NCBI RefSeq assembly: GCF_030534315.2
Contig: NZ_CP130558.2
Span: 1,168,501-1,232,500, forward strand
Length of the DNA stretch: 64,000 nucleotides
Source of the DNA: Thermoanaerobacterium sp. CMT5567-10
GTDB lineage: Bacteria > Bacillota > Thermoanaerobacteria > Thermoanaerobacterales > Thermoanaerobacteraceae
Direction of reading: 5' to 3'
In this document: one piece after another, positions 1 to 8,955 of the stretch
How the letters are laid out: the number at the start of each line of letters is the position of its first letter
Position numbering within the stretch: the stretch's first letter is position 1
The notes under the pieces: model-generated
The model's input: the letters and a program-made list of their open reading frames with translations, nothing else
The model's database searches: none
Told to the model about the DNA's origin: nothing
Translations under genes and position numbers: made by a program

Positions 1-5
1 AAATC

Positions 6-614
6 CTATTTTGAATGAAAATTTGTAAGCTCGTTTAGAGCATTTACTACCGCATTTTTCATATTTTCTAGCAATTCAGCTTTTTTAAGCGATAAATCTG
101 GATATATACTTTTACCAACTGTTACAGAAATTTTTCCACTATGAGGCAAATACTCTCCCATAGGTAGCACTACATCAGTTCCACTTATTCCTACAGGCAC
201 TATAGGAAACCCAGATTTATACGAAAGATACATTGCACCTTTGTAAATCTTTTTTACACCTTTACTCAATGATATTCCACCTTCAGGAAACAAAGCAATT
301 GATCGTCCATCATCAAGCATCTTGATGGCTTTTTTTAAAGCACTTACATCTGCAGAATTTTTTTTGATAGGTATTGTTTCTAAAGTATTTAAAATCAAAT
401 TTAAAATTGGGATTTTGTATAAATCCTTGCTGGCAAGAAAAAAAACTCTCCTATCAAGCGCATCTATCAATGCGATAGGATCTAAAATGCTCTTATGATT
501 GGCTACAAAAATGCACGGTTCTTTCGGTATATCATCTATGAATTTTACGCTAAAACTACAAAATGAAGCAAGCAGCCCAGTTGTAATCATCTTTATCAAA
601 TTGTACAATATCAT
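6..614 (-). CDS. plsC: 1-acyl-sn-glycerol-3-phosphate acyltransferase
   Basis: Membrane acyltransferase that makes phosphatidic acid from lysophosphatidic acid. The NHKSILDP motif (the family NHx4D catalytic box) lies near residue 40 and FPEGG, the acyl-acceptor site, near residue 113, both correctly spaced for PlsC. A hydrophobic N-terminus fits membrane attachment. Length about 202 aa is normal. I chose the ATG at 614 because GGGTGA sits just upstream of it; a GTG at 623 is in frame but lies inside that ribosome site. It is the last gene before the window edge and appears complete. Confidence 0.9.
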   Translation of the reverse strand: MILYNLIKMITTGLLASFCSFSVKFIDDIPKEPCIFVANHKSILDPIALIDALDRRVFFLASKDLYKIPILNLILNTLETIPIKKNSADVSALKKAIKMLDDGRSIALFPEGGISLSKGVKKIYKGAMYLSYKSGFPIVPVGISGTDVVLPMGEYLPHSGKISVTVGKSIYPDLSLKKAELLENMKNAVVNALNELTNFHSK

Positions 615-785
615 TAATATCACCCATAATTATAATAGATGACTTAGCAAAAAAAGTTCTCTATCTAAAATAAAAAAATCAATAAAAGCGAAATTCCCTT
701 TGGAATATAATTATATGTAACTTCTTTGTTTCGCATTTTCGGAAAGTAACAAATTAAGGGAAATTTATACTTTTCTATGCAAAGT

Positions 786-811
786 AAAAAACCTCCAGAT
801 TCGGAGATTTT
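786..811 (-). terminator. Terminator after the oxidoreductase operon
   Basis: On the minus strand CTCC-GAATCT-GGAG is followed by a run of T. The stem is short, but it lies just after the gamma-subunit stop codon, where an operon terminator is expected. Confidence 0.55.
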
Positions 812-1362
812 TATTTTACAGCAAATTGAGAGCCAATAGACTCTTTACCTCTATTATATGCTTGTATATTTATTGGTATCAGTTTTTCTTTTCCTTCAAA
901 GACTTTTTTAAAGCCATTTATTACAGCATCTTCGCTTACTATGTTTTTCAAACTCATCAATGCTCCAATCATTATGGAATTGGCAATCTTGAGATTTCCC
1001 ATCTGATTTGCAATATCGTTTGCTGGAATCCTGTATAATTCAATGTCGCTCCTTCGTGCATCTATGTCTATTAATGAGCTATTTATAAGCAGTATGCCAC
1101 CTTTCACCAGATGTTTTTCAAATCTTTCTAAAGAAGGTCTATTCATTGCAACAACTACCGTTGCCTCATTTATTATTGGAGATCCTACTGGTTCATCAGA
1201 TATTGTAACATGACAGTTGGCTGTGCCACCTCTCATCTCTGGACCGTATGACGGTAGCCATGATACATTTTTTCCATCCATCATGCCTGCATATGACATT
1301 ATAAGTCCCATTGACATGATTCCTTGTCCGCCAAATCCTGCAAATATTATTTTTTCATCCAT
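811..1362 (-). CDS. vorC: 2-oxoacid:ferredoxin oxidoreductase, gamma subunit
   Basis: Gamma subunit of a four-subunit 2-oxoacid:ferredoxin oxidoreductase, which oxidatively decarboxylates a 2-keto acid to an acyl-CoA and reduces ferredoxin. The start of the protein shows FAGFGGQGIMSMG and then GPEMRGGTA, typical of the POR/KOR gamma domain. The reading frame is open to 1398, but GGAGGAGGT at 1371-1379 points to the ATG at 1362. That start overlaps the beta-subunit stop by 8 bases, so translation is probably coupled. It is the last gene of the delta-alpha-beta-gamma operon. Substrate (branched-chain keto acid or 2-oxoglutarate) cannot be fixed from sequence alone. Confidence 0.9.
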   Translation of the reverse strand: MDEKIIFAGFGGQGIMSMGLIMSYAGMMDGKNVSWLPSYGPEMRGGTANCHVTISDEPVGSPIINEATVVVAMNRPSLERFEKHLVKGGILLINSSLIDIDARRSDIELYRIPANDIANQMGNLKIANSIMIGALMSLKNIVSEDAVINGFKKVFEGKEKLIPINIQAYNRGKESIGSQFAVK

Positions 1363-2113
1363 TTTGTTTGACCTCCTCCAAGGTGTTTTTATATACACCT
1401 AAGGGATAGTATGGCTCCATTTTGTCTTTAATCCATTTTAATGCTTCGTTTGGTGATAAGCCCCAGTTTGTGGGACAGCTTGACAGCACTTCTATCATGG
1501 AGAATCCTTTTTTGTTTATTTGTGCTGTAAATGCGTTTTTGATTGCTTTTTTTGCTTGTAGTACGTGTTTTACGTCGTATACTGATACTCTTTCGATGTA
1601 GGATGCTCCATCAAGTGTCGACAGCATTTCACACATCTTCACCGGATAACCGTTGTTCCCCGGTTTTCTACCATATGGTGTTGTAAGCGTTTCTTGCCCT
1701 ATCAAAGATGTAGGCGCCATTTGTCCTCCTGTCATTCCGTATATGGCATTGTTTATGAATATTACTGTTATGTTTTCGCCTCTTGCTGCGGCATGCACTG
1801 TTTCTGCCGTACCGATTGCGGCAAGATCGCCATCACCTTGATATGTGAATACAACTCTGTCTGGGTGAACTCTCTTTATACCGGTAGCTACTGCTGGTGC
1901 TCTTCCGTGTGCTGCTTCTTGCATGTCACAGTTGAAATATTCATAGGCAAATACTGCACATCCTACAGGTGCCACGCCTATTGCTTTGTTTAAAACTCCA
2001 AGCTCTTCCATCACTTCTGCTACCAGCCTGTGGACTATCCCATGTGTACAGCCTGGACAGTAGTGAAATGGGATATCTGTAAGGCCTTTGGTTTTTTCAA
2101 ATACGACAGCCAT
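1355..2113 (-). CDS. vorB: 2-oxoacid:ferredoxin oxidoreductase, beta subunit (TPP-binding)
   Basis: Catalytic thiamine-diphosphate subunit. It has CPGCTHG near residue 19 and the TPP/magnesium motif GDGDLAAIG followed by NNAIYGMTGGQ, as in KorB/VorB proteins. At 252 aa it is the short-beta type of the four-subunit enzymes. Its ATG shares a base with the alpha-subunit stop (TAATG), and its own stop overlaps the gamma start, so the three large subunits are tightly coupled. Confidence 0.92.
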   Translation of the reverse strand: MAVVFEKTKGLTDIPFHYCPGCTHGIVHRLVAEVMEELGVLNKAIGVAPVGCAVFAYEYFNCDMQEAAHGRAPAVATGIKRVHPDRVVFTYQGDGDLAAIGTAETVHAAARGENITVIFINNAIYGMTGGQMAPTSLIGQETLTTPYGRKPGNNGYPVKMCEMLSTLDGASYIERVSVYDVKHVLQAKKAIKNAFTAQINKKGFSMIEVLSSCPTNWGLSPNEALKWIKDKMEPYYPLGVYKNTLEEVKQNG

Positions 2114-3180
2114 TAAATTGCACCCCCTGATAATTTTCTAATCTCTTCTAGTATTGCGTAAGATTCTGGTACCATTCCTCCCGCTCTCCCGTAAAAGTAC
2201 ACTGGTTTTCGTCCATTGACTGCCAGCTTTACGTCTTCTACCATCTGTCCCATGCTCATTTCTATAGATAAATATCCTTTGACATGGTCTACAGTTTTTT
2301 CGAATGGTTCTACTGGGAATGGCCACAGTGATATGGGCCTTATTAGTCCTACTTTTATGTTTTCTCGCTTTGCTAACTCGATTACATTTTTTGCTACGCG
2401 AGCAATTGTACCGTATGCTACCAGTATAATTTCTGCATCTTCGCAATTGGTCATTTCATAGCGTACTTCTTCTTTTGATGCTTTTTCGTATTTTTTAAAT
2501 AGTTCTATATTGTGTTTTTCTAACATTTGTGGATCTAGTTCAAGGGAGTTTATGATGTTTTTTTTCTTTCTTGTCCCCATGCCTGTTGTTGCCCATGTTT
2601 TTTCTTCTATGTGGTTTTCTCCTTTTTTTATGCTGCCAAAGTCGACAGGTTCCATCATCTGGCCTAACATACCGTCTCCAAGTATCATGACAGGATTTCT
2701 GTATTTGTCAGCTATGTCGAAGGCTTGTTGTACAAGGTCCGCCATTTCTTGTATTGTTGATGGTGCTAAAACAATTAATTTGTAGTCTCCGTGTCCTCCG
2801 CCTTTTGTTGCTTGAAAGTAGTCTGATTGTGAAGGTTGTATTCCACCAAGACCTGGACCACTCCTCATTATGTTTGCTATGACACATGGTACTTCCGCAC
2901 CAGCTATATATGAAATTCCTTCCTGCATAAGACTTATTCCGGGACTTGACGATGTGATTAAGACTCTTGCGCCGGCTCCACCGGCACCATATACCATGTT
3001 TATGGCAGATACTTCACTTTCTGCCTGCAGAAATACTCCTCCTACTTCTGGCATTCTTTTTGCCATGTATGCTGTGACTTCGTTTTGAGGTGTTATAGGA
3101 TAACCAAAATAATGCCTGCATCCGGCCTGTATAGCAGCTTCTGCCAATGCTTCATTTCCTTTCATCAATACTTTAGCCAT
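2113..3180 (-). CDS. vorA: 2-oxoacid:ferredoxin oxidoreductase, alpha subunit
   Basis: Alpha subunit of the same enzyme, carrying the pyrimidine-binding and transketolase C-terminal domains. The N-terminus contains KGNEALAEAA and GYPITPQNE, characteristic of KorA/VorA alpha chains. Length 355 aa is normal for the 3-methyl-2-oxobutanoate/2-oxoglutarate type. A GGGGG-type ribosome site precedes the ATG. The resemblance is closest to annotated 2-ketoisovalerate oxidoreductases, from memory, so branched-chain keto acids are the likeliest substrates. Confidence 0.9.
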   Translation of the reverse strand: MAKVLMKGNEALAEAAIQAGCRHYFGYPITPQNEVTAYMAKRMPEVGGVFLQAESEVSAINMVYGAGGAGARVLITSSSPGISLMQEGISYIAGAEVPCVIANIMRSGPGLGGIQPSQSDYFQATKGGGHGDYKLIVLAPSTIQEMADLVQQAFDIADKYRNPVMILGDGMLGQMMEPVDFGSIKKGENHIEEKTWATTGMGTRKKKNIINSLELDPQMLEKHNIELFKKYEKASKEEVRYEMTNCEDAEIILVAYGTIARVAKNVIELAKRENIKVGLIRPISLWPFPVEPFEKTVDHVKGYLSIEMSMGQMVEDVKLAVNGRKPVYFYGRAGGMVPESYAILEEIRKLSGGAI

Positions 3181-3198
3181 TTTTATTTTCCCCCTTTG

Positions 3199-3411
3199 TC
3201 ACTTTATAACAGTTATGACTGTATCAGGGCACATGATTGCACAGAACCCACAGCTTATACATTTTTCTATGTTTTCAGGTTTTATTATTGCTGGATGATA
3301 TCCTTTGGCATTCAGCCTGTCTAGATTCATCTCAATTATGTGTTTTGGACATGCTTCTACGCATAGTTCGCAGCTTTTACATAAATTTTCATTAAAAATG
3401 ACTTGCTTCAT
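3199..3411 (-). CDS. vorD: 2-oxoacid:ferredoxin oxidoreductase, delta (2x[4Fe-4S]) subunit
   Basis: Small ferredoxin-like delta subunit of 70 aa that relays electrons from the TPP subunit. Two complete CxxCxxCxxxCP motifs are visible: [12 protein letters not shown] near the start and [12 protein letters not shown] near the end, so two [4Fe-4S] clusters are expected. It is the first oxidoreductase gene, 18 bases upstream of alpha, with GGAGAGG before its ATG. Confidence 0.93.
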   Translation of the reverse strand: MKQVIFNENLCKSCELCVEACPKHIIEMNLDRLNAKGYHPAIIKPENIEKCISCGFCAIMCPDTVITVIK

Positions 3412-3426
3412 TTTCTATCCTCTCCA

Positions 3427-4101
3427 TCAAATTTTATTCCATGGTGCTTTCATATATAGGTCTATAGGAAATACGTTGTAACCCATCTTATTAAGTTTTT
3501 CGGCAATATCTCTTTTTGCAGTAGTCATTTTAACGGGTATTCCTGTTATCCTAGACACATCTTCTACTATTTTTTGACCTTTTATGACATCTTCTACAGA
3601 TGTATCATATGATAGATGTGTGTTATTGACGAGATGAGTCACTCTAATTCTTGCCGCATATTCAACAAGTTTTATATATTTTAGCACGGAATCTGTGTCT
3701 TTCGTAAAAGGCCTATTGACATTTACGATAAATAGGACATCGACATCTTTATTGAATATGATGTTGTGATACTGTCCAAATGCAATTGCCCCCGCATCAT
3801 CTCCACCTACGTCAAACACAGCATGCTTTTCTTTATCTTGAATAACACTGTATATATCTCTAGACAATGCTGGCATATCAGCATTCATGTATTTTTCATC
3901 AACACCGATTACTTTAATACCCCATTTATCAAAAAGCTCTCTTCTCACCTCCCTGGGGCGAAAATAAGGGTTTACTATATCGAGATCTACAATATCTACA
4001 TCGTGTCCAGTTTCTTTAATATACCTTGCATAATTTATAGCTATTTCAGTCTTACCTGTACCATAATGCCCAAGAACAATTGTAAGTCTCTTGTAATCCA
4101 T
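3427..4101 (-). CDS. P-loop ATPase of the MinD/CobQ type, unknown role
   Basis: About 224 aa with a Walker A sequence GHYGTGKTE near residue 12, VDLDIVNPYF (a switch-like Asp as in SIMIBI ATPases) and a later DVGGDDAGA box. These place it among MinD/CobQ-like nucleotide-binding proteins. It lies 15 bases upstream of vorD on the same strand and is probably the first gene of that operon, so a maturation or regulatory role for the oxidoreductase is possible but unproved. Three ATGs are in frame; AAAGG at 4111-4115 best fits the third, at 4101. Confidence 0.75.
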   Translation of the reverse strand: MDYKRLTIVLGHYGTGKTEIAINYARYIKETGHDVDIVDLDIVNPYFRPREVRRELFDKWGIKVIGVDEKYMNADMPALSRDIYSVIQDKEKHAVFDVGGDDAGAIAFGQYHNIIFNKDVDVLFIVNVNRPFTKDTDSVLKYIKLVEYAARIRVTHLVNNTHLSYDTSVEDVIKGQKIVEDVSRITGIPVKMTTAKRDIAEKLNKMGYNVFPIDLYMKAPWNKI

Positions 4102-4170
4102 TATCATCATCCTTTATTTAGCATACTCTCGTCCCTCTACTCACAAAAAGAAATAAGCAATAAATTCATT

Positions 4171-5361
4171 TTATTGAATATTCACATCTACAGTCTCTGG
4201 TTTTACTTTAACTATTTTCAGATTTAAATCTGTTGTAACATTTATTGGCAATGTCTGGGTACCTGGTGAAGCATTTGTTACATCTATATACGCACTAAAT
4301 TCACTTGGAGTCGCCGAATTTACTACATTTTCAGGACCTGTCACTGTTATTACAACATTGGAATTTGAAACAGTCACGTTTTTATTGTCTGCACCCTTCA
4401 CATCGATATTGCTGAGTGTAATATCGCTTGTAACTATTTTTTCAATATCGATATACACCTTTGCCGTACTGTCGCTTTTGACAAGGCTAATACCATTTGG
4501 AAGGTCAAAAGGTACATTTTCAGTGAACGATGCATTTTTCCCTGATATATCTATCTGCTTTGTATCAATACTTTTTATAGAATTCAAGACAGAATCTTCT
4601 CCTGTAATGTATACATACTCAGGTAGGACGTTGACTTCCGCTACATCATAGCCGTCCATTGGCTTGCCAAATATTTTAGCATTTACAAGCACTCTTATTG
4701 CTCTATTTACATCTATCTCAACTTTGATATATTTGGGATTTAAATCTACTCCTTTGACTTCATTGTTATCGCTGTCTACAGCCTCCACTGGAACAGATAT
4801 ATTTACATCCTTTGACTTATTAGACATATCTACTTGAGCAATTACACTTTTTACTAAGTTAACTTTACTTTCCGGTCCACTAACTATAACTTCTCCAGGG
4901 GTTAATATAGCCGGCTTCATTGCATATCCATCCATAACAGTGCCATTTACCTTGACGTGAACAGGCATTTGCACTCTAGCTACTTTATCTACATCTAACT
5001 TTATCTCAGATGGATTTGCAGAGACAAATGTCACATTTTTAGGCAGTGAACTAACCTGTACTGGTACCACATTTATCCCCTTAGTTATTATCCTGCTTAC
5101 ATCTGCTTCCACCTGTATATCAGAAGGCCTTACACTCATAACGTCGCTTCTTCTTCCTTTTATTCTAACTGTCACTGTGAAGTTCTTATCACCAACTAAT
5201 GTCAATCCTTTTTTATCAAGGGTATTCACATTAACAATATTTACAGGAATATTGCCTATATCGTATGATATTTCAGGATTTTTCTCTCCCATAACATAAA
5301 GCCATAATATAAAGGCTAAAACAACTGAAAGTATCTTTATTGTGATATTTTTACTCAGCAT
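4171..5361 (-). CDS. cdaR: YbbR-domain protein, regulator of diadenylate cyclase
   Basis: Membrane-anchored extracytoplasmic protein that binds and modulates CdaA in other Firmicutes. The first residues are basic, then comes one membrane helix (about residues 8-24), followed by four repeats of the YbbR fold (recurring motifs such as VSGPESKVNLV and ITGEDSVLNSI). Length 396 aa is normal. It overlaps the 3' end of cdaA by 11 bases, the usual cdaA-cdaR arrangement. Confidence 0.9.
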   Translation of the reverse strand: MLSKNITIKILSVVLAFILWLYVMGEKNPEISYDIGNIPVNIVNVNTLDKKGLTLVGDKNFTVTVRIKGRRSDVMSVRPSDIQVEADVSRIITKGINVVPVQVSSLPKNVTFVSANPSEIKLDVDKVARVQMPVHVKVNGTVMDGYAMKPAILTPGEVIVSGPESKVNLVKSVIAQVDMSNKSKDVNISVPVEAVDSDNNEVKGVDLNPKYIKVEIDVNRAIRVLVNAKIFGKPMDGYDVAEVNVLPEYVYITGEDSVLNSIKSIDTKQIDISGKNASFTENVPFDLPNGISLVKSDSTAKVYIDIEKIVTSDITLSNIDVKGADNKNVTVSNSNVVITVTGPENVVNSATPSEFSAYIDVTNASPGTQTLPINVTTDLNLKIVKVKPETVDVNIQ

Positions 5362-6184
5362 GTTTATTCCCCCATTTAAACCAATTGGGTCCTTTGCTCT
5401 CTTTTACTTTAAACATACTTAGGAGAACTTCCTTCAATGTCTTTATATCCAAATGTCTAGAGATTCTCCCATTTTGAGCCAATGAGATGGTACCTGTCTC
5501 CTCAGAAACTATGACTGATACAGCATCTGATATCTCTGTCACTCCTATTGCGGCCCTATGTCTTGTACCAAGCTCTGTGCTTAAATTCTGATTATCAGTA
5601 AGCGGCAAAAAACATCCTGCAGCCATTATTCTGTCGCCTCTTATTATAACTGCACCATCATGAAGTGGAGTATTTGGTATAAATGTATTTATTAGAAGCT
5701 CACTAGATATCTTAGAGTCAAGGGATATGCCTGTTTCTATCAATTCATTTAAACCTGTATTTCTTTCTAAAACTATAAGTGCTCCTATTTTTGATCTAGA
5801 CAAAAACTGAACAGCATCGCATATCTCACTTATGACATCCTCTATATCCTGAATATCATCGTTTATGATGAAGAAGTTTCTTTTTATGAACTCGCTTCTG
5901 CCAAGTGATTCCAAAGCTCTTCGCAGTTCCGGCTGAAATACTATTAAAAGTGCTATTACGCCTACAGTCATCGCATTGCTTAAAATATAATTGACTGTCC
6001 TAAGCTGCAGCCATTCACTTAACTTCGTCAATATTAAAAGTATTACAATTCCCTTAAATAACTGTTCTGCTCTCGTTTTTCTTATGACTAAGATAAGTCG
6101 ATACATTACGTATGCTATTATTGCTATGTCGACAATATCATTTATTTTCATTGTCTTTATTATTTCTATAAGGCCATTGAACAA
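5351..6184 (-). CDS. cdaA: Diadenylate cyclase CdaA
   Basis: Makes cyclic di-AMP from two ATP at the membrane and so controls potassium and cell-wall homeostasis. Three N-terminal membrane helices precede the DAC domain, which has LHDGAVII and GTRHRAAIG, the DGA and RHR catalytic motifs. The frame is open to a TTG at 6205, but GAGAGGTG lies downstream of that, and the TTG at 6184 is well spaced from it, so I take 6184 as the start. In this lineage glmM often follows cdaR; here a P-loop ATPase lies downstream instead. Confidence 0.92.
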   Translation of the reverse strand: MFNGLIEIIKTMKINDIVDIAIIAYVMYRLILVIRKTRAEQLFKGIVILLILTKLSEWLQLRTVNYILSNAMTVGVIALLIVFQPELRRALESLGRSEFIKRNFFIINDDIQDIEDVISEICDAVQFLSRSKIGALIVLERNTGLNELIETGISLDSKISSELLINTFIPNTPLHDGAVIIRGDRIMAAGCFLPLTDNQNLSTELGTRHRAAIGVTEISDAVSVIVSEETGTISLAQNGRISRHLDIKTLKEVLLSMFKVKESKGPNWFKWGNKHAE

Positions 6185-6296
6185 AAAGCTCACCTCTCGA
6201 GGCAAAATTGTAAACTAATATAATTTTAGTACTTGCTCATAATAATTATACAATAATAATCCGCAAAATCCTATAAACTTTAATATTTAAATATAG

Positions 6297-6330
6297 AAAA
6301 AGTCATAGAATGATTGTCATTCTATGACTT
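6297..6330 (-). terminator. Rho-independent terminator after the UspA-like gene
   Basis: A perfect 13-bp inverted repeat with a three-base loop (6301-6329) is followed on the minus strand by a T-rich run. It overlaps the end of the UspA-like gene. Confidence 0.8.
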
Positions 6331-6730
6331 CCACTATGATATTTTTTTCTTCAACTCGTTTTATAAGAGGATTTATTACATCCCCATGAAGCAGTACTTC
6401 GAAAGCAGACCTTAATGATTTGCCAACTATTATCTCTGTAATATCGTTTTTATTTGCAAATTCAGCTAATGTATCAGATATCTTTCTGCCCACTAATATA
6501 GATACTCTGCCACCCAACTTCTGAGCCATCTCAAAGAGTTCAATTAAAATCTTGTGTTCTTTCAAATCTTTATATATATTATTGTTTTTATTTACATACA
6601 CAACACAAAATTCCCCATTTGTCTCTCTCGCCCTCTCTGCTCCTCTTTCAACAAGCCTTCGGCAACTTTTTTGAGGCGTCACGCAAACCATGATCCTGCT
6701 TTTTACCCCAGGCTCGTAACTTAAAACCAT
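6317..6730 (-). CDS. Universal stress protein-like (KdpD-type USP domain)
   Basis: A stand-alone USP fold of about 137 aa. It starts with a beta strand IMVCVTPQKSC and ends with ITEIIVGKSLRSAFE, which resembles the nucleotide-binding end of the USP domain in KdpD. No kinase part is present. AGGAGG seven bases before the ATG at 6730 fixes the start. It is monocistronic, with its own promoter and terminator. Function is unknown beyond the fold. Confidence 0.75.
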   Translation of the reverse strand: MVLSYEPGVKSRIMVCVTPQKSCRRLVERGAERARETNGEFCVVYVNKNNNIYKDLKEHKILIELFEMAQKLGGRVSILVGRKISDTLAEFANKNDITEIIVGKSLRSAFEVLLHGDVINPLIKRVEEKNIIVEVIE

Positions 6731-6773
6731 CAGCAAGCCTCCTATCAGGAGAAATAATAACCATACTAAATAT

Positions 6774-6803
6774 ATTATATATTTAAAATAACATTTGTGT
6801 CAA
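6774..6803 (-). promoter_or_regulatory. Sigma-A promoter of the UspA-like gene
   Basis: On the minus strand a perfect TTGACA (6798-6803) and a perfect TATAAT (6774-6779) are separated by 18 bases, about 45 bases upstream of the start codon. Confidence 0.8.
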
Positions 6804-6825
6804 TCGAACAAATCATCAGAGTTAC

Positions 6826-8955
6826 TTATGCTAAACTTTTTCTATTCCTGATATTCCTTTTTAAGTACTCTTTTATATATGCAACATCTTCTTTAGATGG
6901 ATCCAAATTTCCATACACCAAATCATTGTATACTTTTGTTACTCTGTCAAAATCTTTAAATCCAGCATTCATAACTTTCTCTTGATATTCTAAAGTTGTT
7001 TCACAGTCGTCTTTTCTAAGAGCTCTTTTCCTGAGGCTTTTAAGTATTTTATTGTAATAATATACATATGCATTTCTATTGGAGCTAAGATATTTCTTTA
7101 GCAAAACATATTTAATAGCAGCCACGATGGCTAATATTAATACTGCAATCAATACTACTATGATTGCATAAATATTTCTGCGAGGAATTGTATTGTTTCC
7201 TGATTGATTTTTGACGATATTATCTTGCGTCTTATTTTGGTTTGCACTTGTTTTCGGTATGGCTACATTACCGGTATTAGTATTTGTCTGAGTGGAAGAT
7301 GGTGTCCCGATATTAGTACCTGCTGCTGGAGAAAATGTCTCAGAATAAATAGCCGTTGGCTCAAATGTAACCCAGCCACTGTTTTGAAAGTGTACTTCAA
7401 CCCACGCATGGGCATATGATGCTTCAATGTCATAATTATCCCCAAAAATAGGTGGGGTAGGCATTTTAAAGCCCACAACATATCTGGCAGGTATCCCTAT
7501 AGTCCTTAACATAATAACCATTGAAGTTGCAAAATACGTACAATAGCCTTGTTTCAAATCGAAAAGAAAATAATCGACAAAGTCTCTTCCAGGTGGTGTT
7601 TCAGGAACATCCAGATTGTATTTATACGTATTTCTAAGATACTGCTCAATGGCTTTTACTTTGTCATAATCAGTCTTCTTATCTTTAGTTATGCTTAAAG
7701 CCAATTCTCTTACCCTTTCAGGCAAATTATCAGGATATTGAAGATATGTTTTCATATCATCGCTGGCAACAGCTTTATCATTCTCTAAATCTTTGACACT
7801 TATGTCAGATTTGTAATATTCAACAACATAAGGACTTTTTATCCTTCTTCCCACAGATGTCAATGCTAAAGAGCTTTTGTCGTATATATTGTTAATACTT
7901 ACATGATACGGCTGCCAAGGCGAAAATATAATATTTGTATTCATCGCTACCGGATAAATTTCTAACTTTTTTATGGTGTATTTTATACCTTTTGAAAAGG
8001 CAGGCGGAAAATAATTGTCATTTCCAAAATTGTGCTGAATCTCAGAATTTGTCCATCTGTTGTTCTCATAAGTATCAAAAACTTCACCTCTTAAGTATGT
8101 GCTTTCATCAGCTTTTACCCTCATAACAATTTGATCACTTACACTATTCGGCCCACCCAGATCCTGAGAAAATGAACTAAAGTCAGTGCTGAAAGTCGTT
8201 GTAGTGCCTTCATTTCCTACACCGTTTCTCCATGTTTTTGTAAATGGAAATGTAGCATAGAATTTATCATTCATTGATTTCCACACAACAGGTTGAAAAC
8301 TTTTTGGCAGTGCATATGCAATTGCAGTGCTTATAGAAGAAAACACCATCGATATTATAAGCAGGCTTACAATTGACGCTTTGCCATTTCCAGCCTTTTG
8401 ATAATAATTTATTGACATATTTATAAAACTTACAGCAACATAAAATATTAAATAAATATACGCTTTATCGACATAATTATACCACTGGAAAACACATACT
8501 AATACACCGAAAAGCATCGTTAAAAAATAACTCTTTAAGATGCTGTTTAAAAAAGTAATAATCAGTGCAACGACAAAAATACCTAATATAGCAGTCGTCA
8601 AAAAATACCTGCTTGTCAATTGGCTAAATCCGTCAGGCCAATTTGTTTCTCCCATATATATGTAAAGCCAATTTATATATCTATCAATATCTACAACGAC
8701 TTTTGTAAGCACATCCTTCTTCATGTAAAAATAGTATAAATCTACTAAAATGAACAATGAAAGAAATGCTATAATAAGTTGCGGCCGCTTAAAAAGAAAT
8801 GTCAGTAAAACAACGAATACGGAAGATAAAAATATGATATCAAATATACTTACATTAAAGTTCAAGCCCACAAATACCGACAATGACAGTATTACTGATA
8901 AGATAACAGTTATAATATATTCAAATATATTGAACTTTTTTGCGTATATCTTCAT
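6826..8955 (-). CDS. Membrane transglutaminase-like protein (TgpA type)
   Basis: 709 aa with about six membrane helices in the first 200 residues, an extracytoplasmic transglutaminase core and a further membrane helix near residue 600 followed by a basic cytoplasmic tail. The core shows a nucleophile-type Cys in KQGYCTYFATS (about residue 471) and His in SYAHAWVEVHF (about 516), with FEPT where a DPT-type acid is usual. With the MoxR ATPase and DUF58 protein upstream this is the common MoxR-DUF58-TgpA operon of unknown substrate. It overlaps the DUF58 gene by 35 bases. Confidence 0.85.
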   Translation of the reverse strand: MKIYAKKFNIFEYIITVILSVILSLSVFVGLNFNVSIFDIIFLSSVFVVLLTFLFKRPQLIIAFLSLFILVDLYYFYMKKDVLTKVVVDIDRYINWLYIYMGETNWPDGFSQLTSRYFLTTAILGIFVVALIITFLNSILKSYFLTMLFGVLVCVFQWYNYVDKAYIYLIFYVAVSFINMSINYYQKAGNGKASIVSLLIISMVFSSISTAIAYALPKSFQPVVWKSMNDKFYATFPFTKTWRNGVGNEGTTTTFSTDFSSFSQDLGGPNSVSDQIVMRVKADESTYLRGEVFDTYENNRWTNSEIQHNFGNDNYFPPAFSKGIKYTIKKLEIYPVAMNTNIIFSPWQPYHVSINNIYDKSSLALTSVGRRIKSPYVVEYYKSDISVKDLENDKAVASDDMKTYLQYPDNLPERVRELALSITKDKKTDYDKVKAIEQYLRNTYKYNLDVPETPPGRDFVDYFLFDLKQGYCTYFATSMVIMLRTIGIPARYVVGFKMPTPPIFGDNYDIEASYAHAWVEVHFQNSGWVTFEPTAIYSETFSPAAGTNIGTPSSTQTNTNTGNVAIPKTSANQNKTQDNIVKNQSGNNTIPRRNIYAIIVVLIAVLILAIVAAIKYVLLKKYLSSNRNAYVYYYNKILKSLRKRALRKDDCETTLEYQEKVMNAGFKDFDRVTKVYNDLVYGNLDPSKEDVAYIKEYLKRNIRNRKSLA

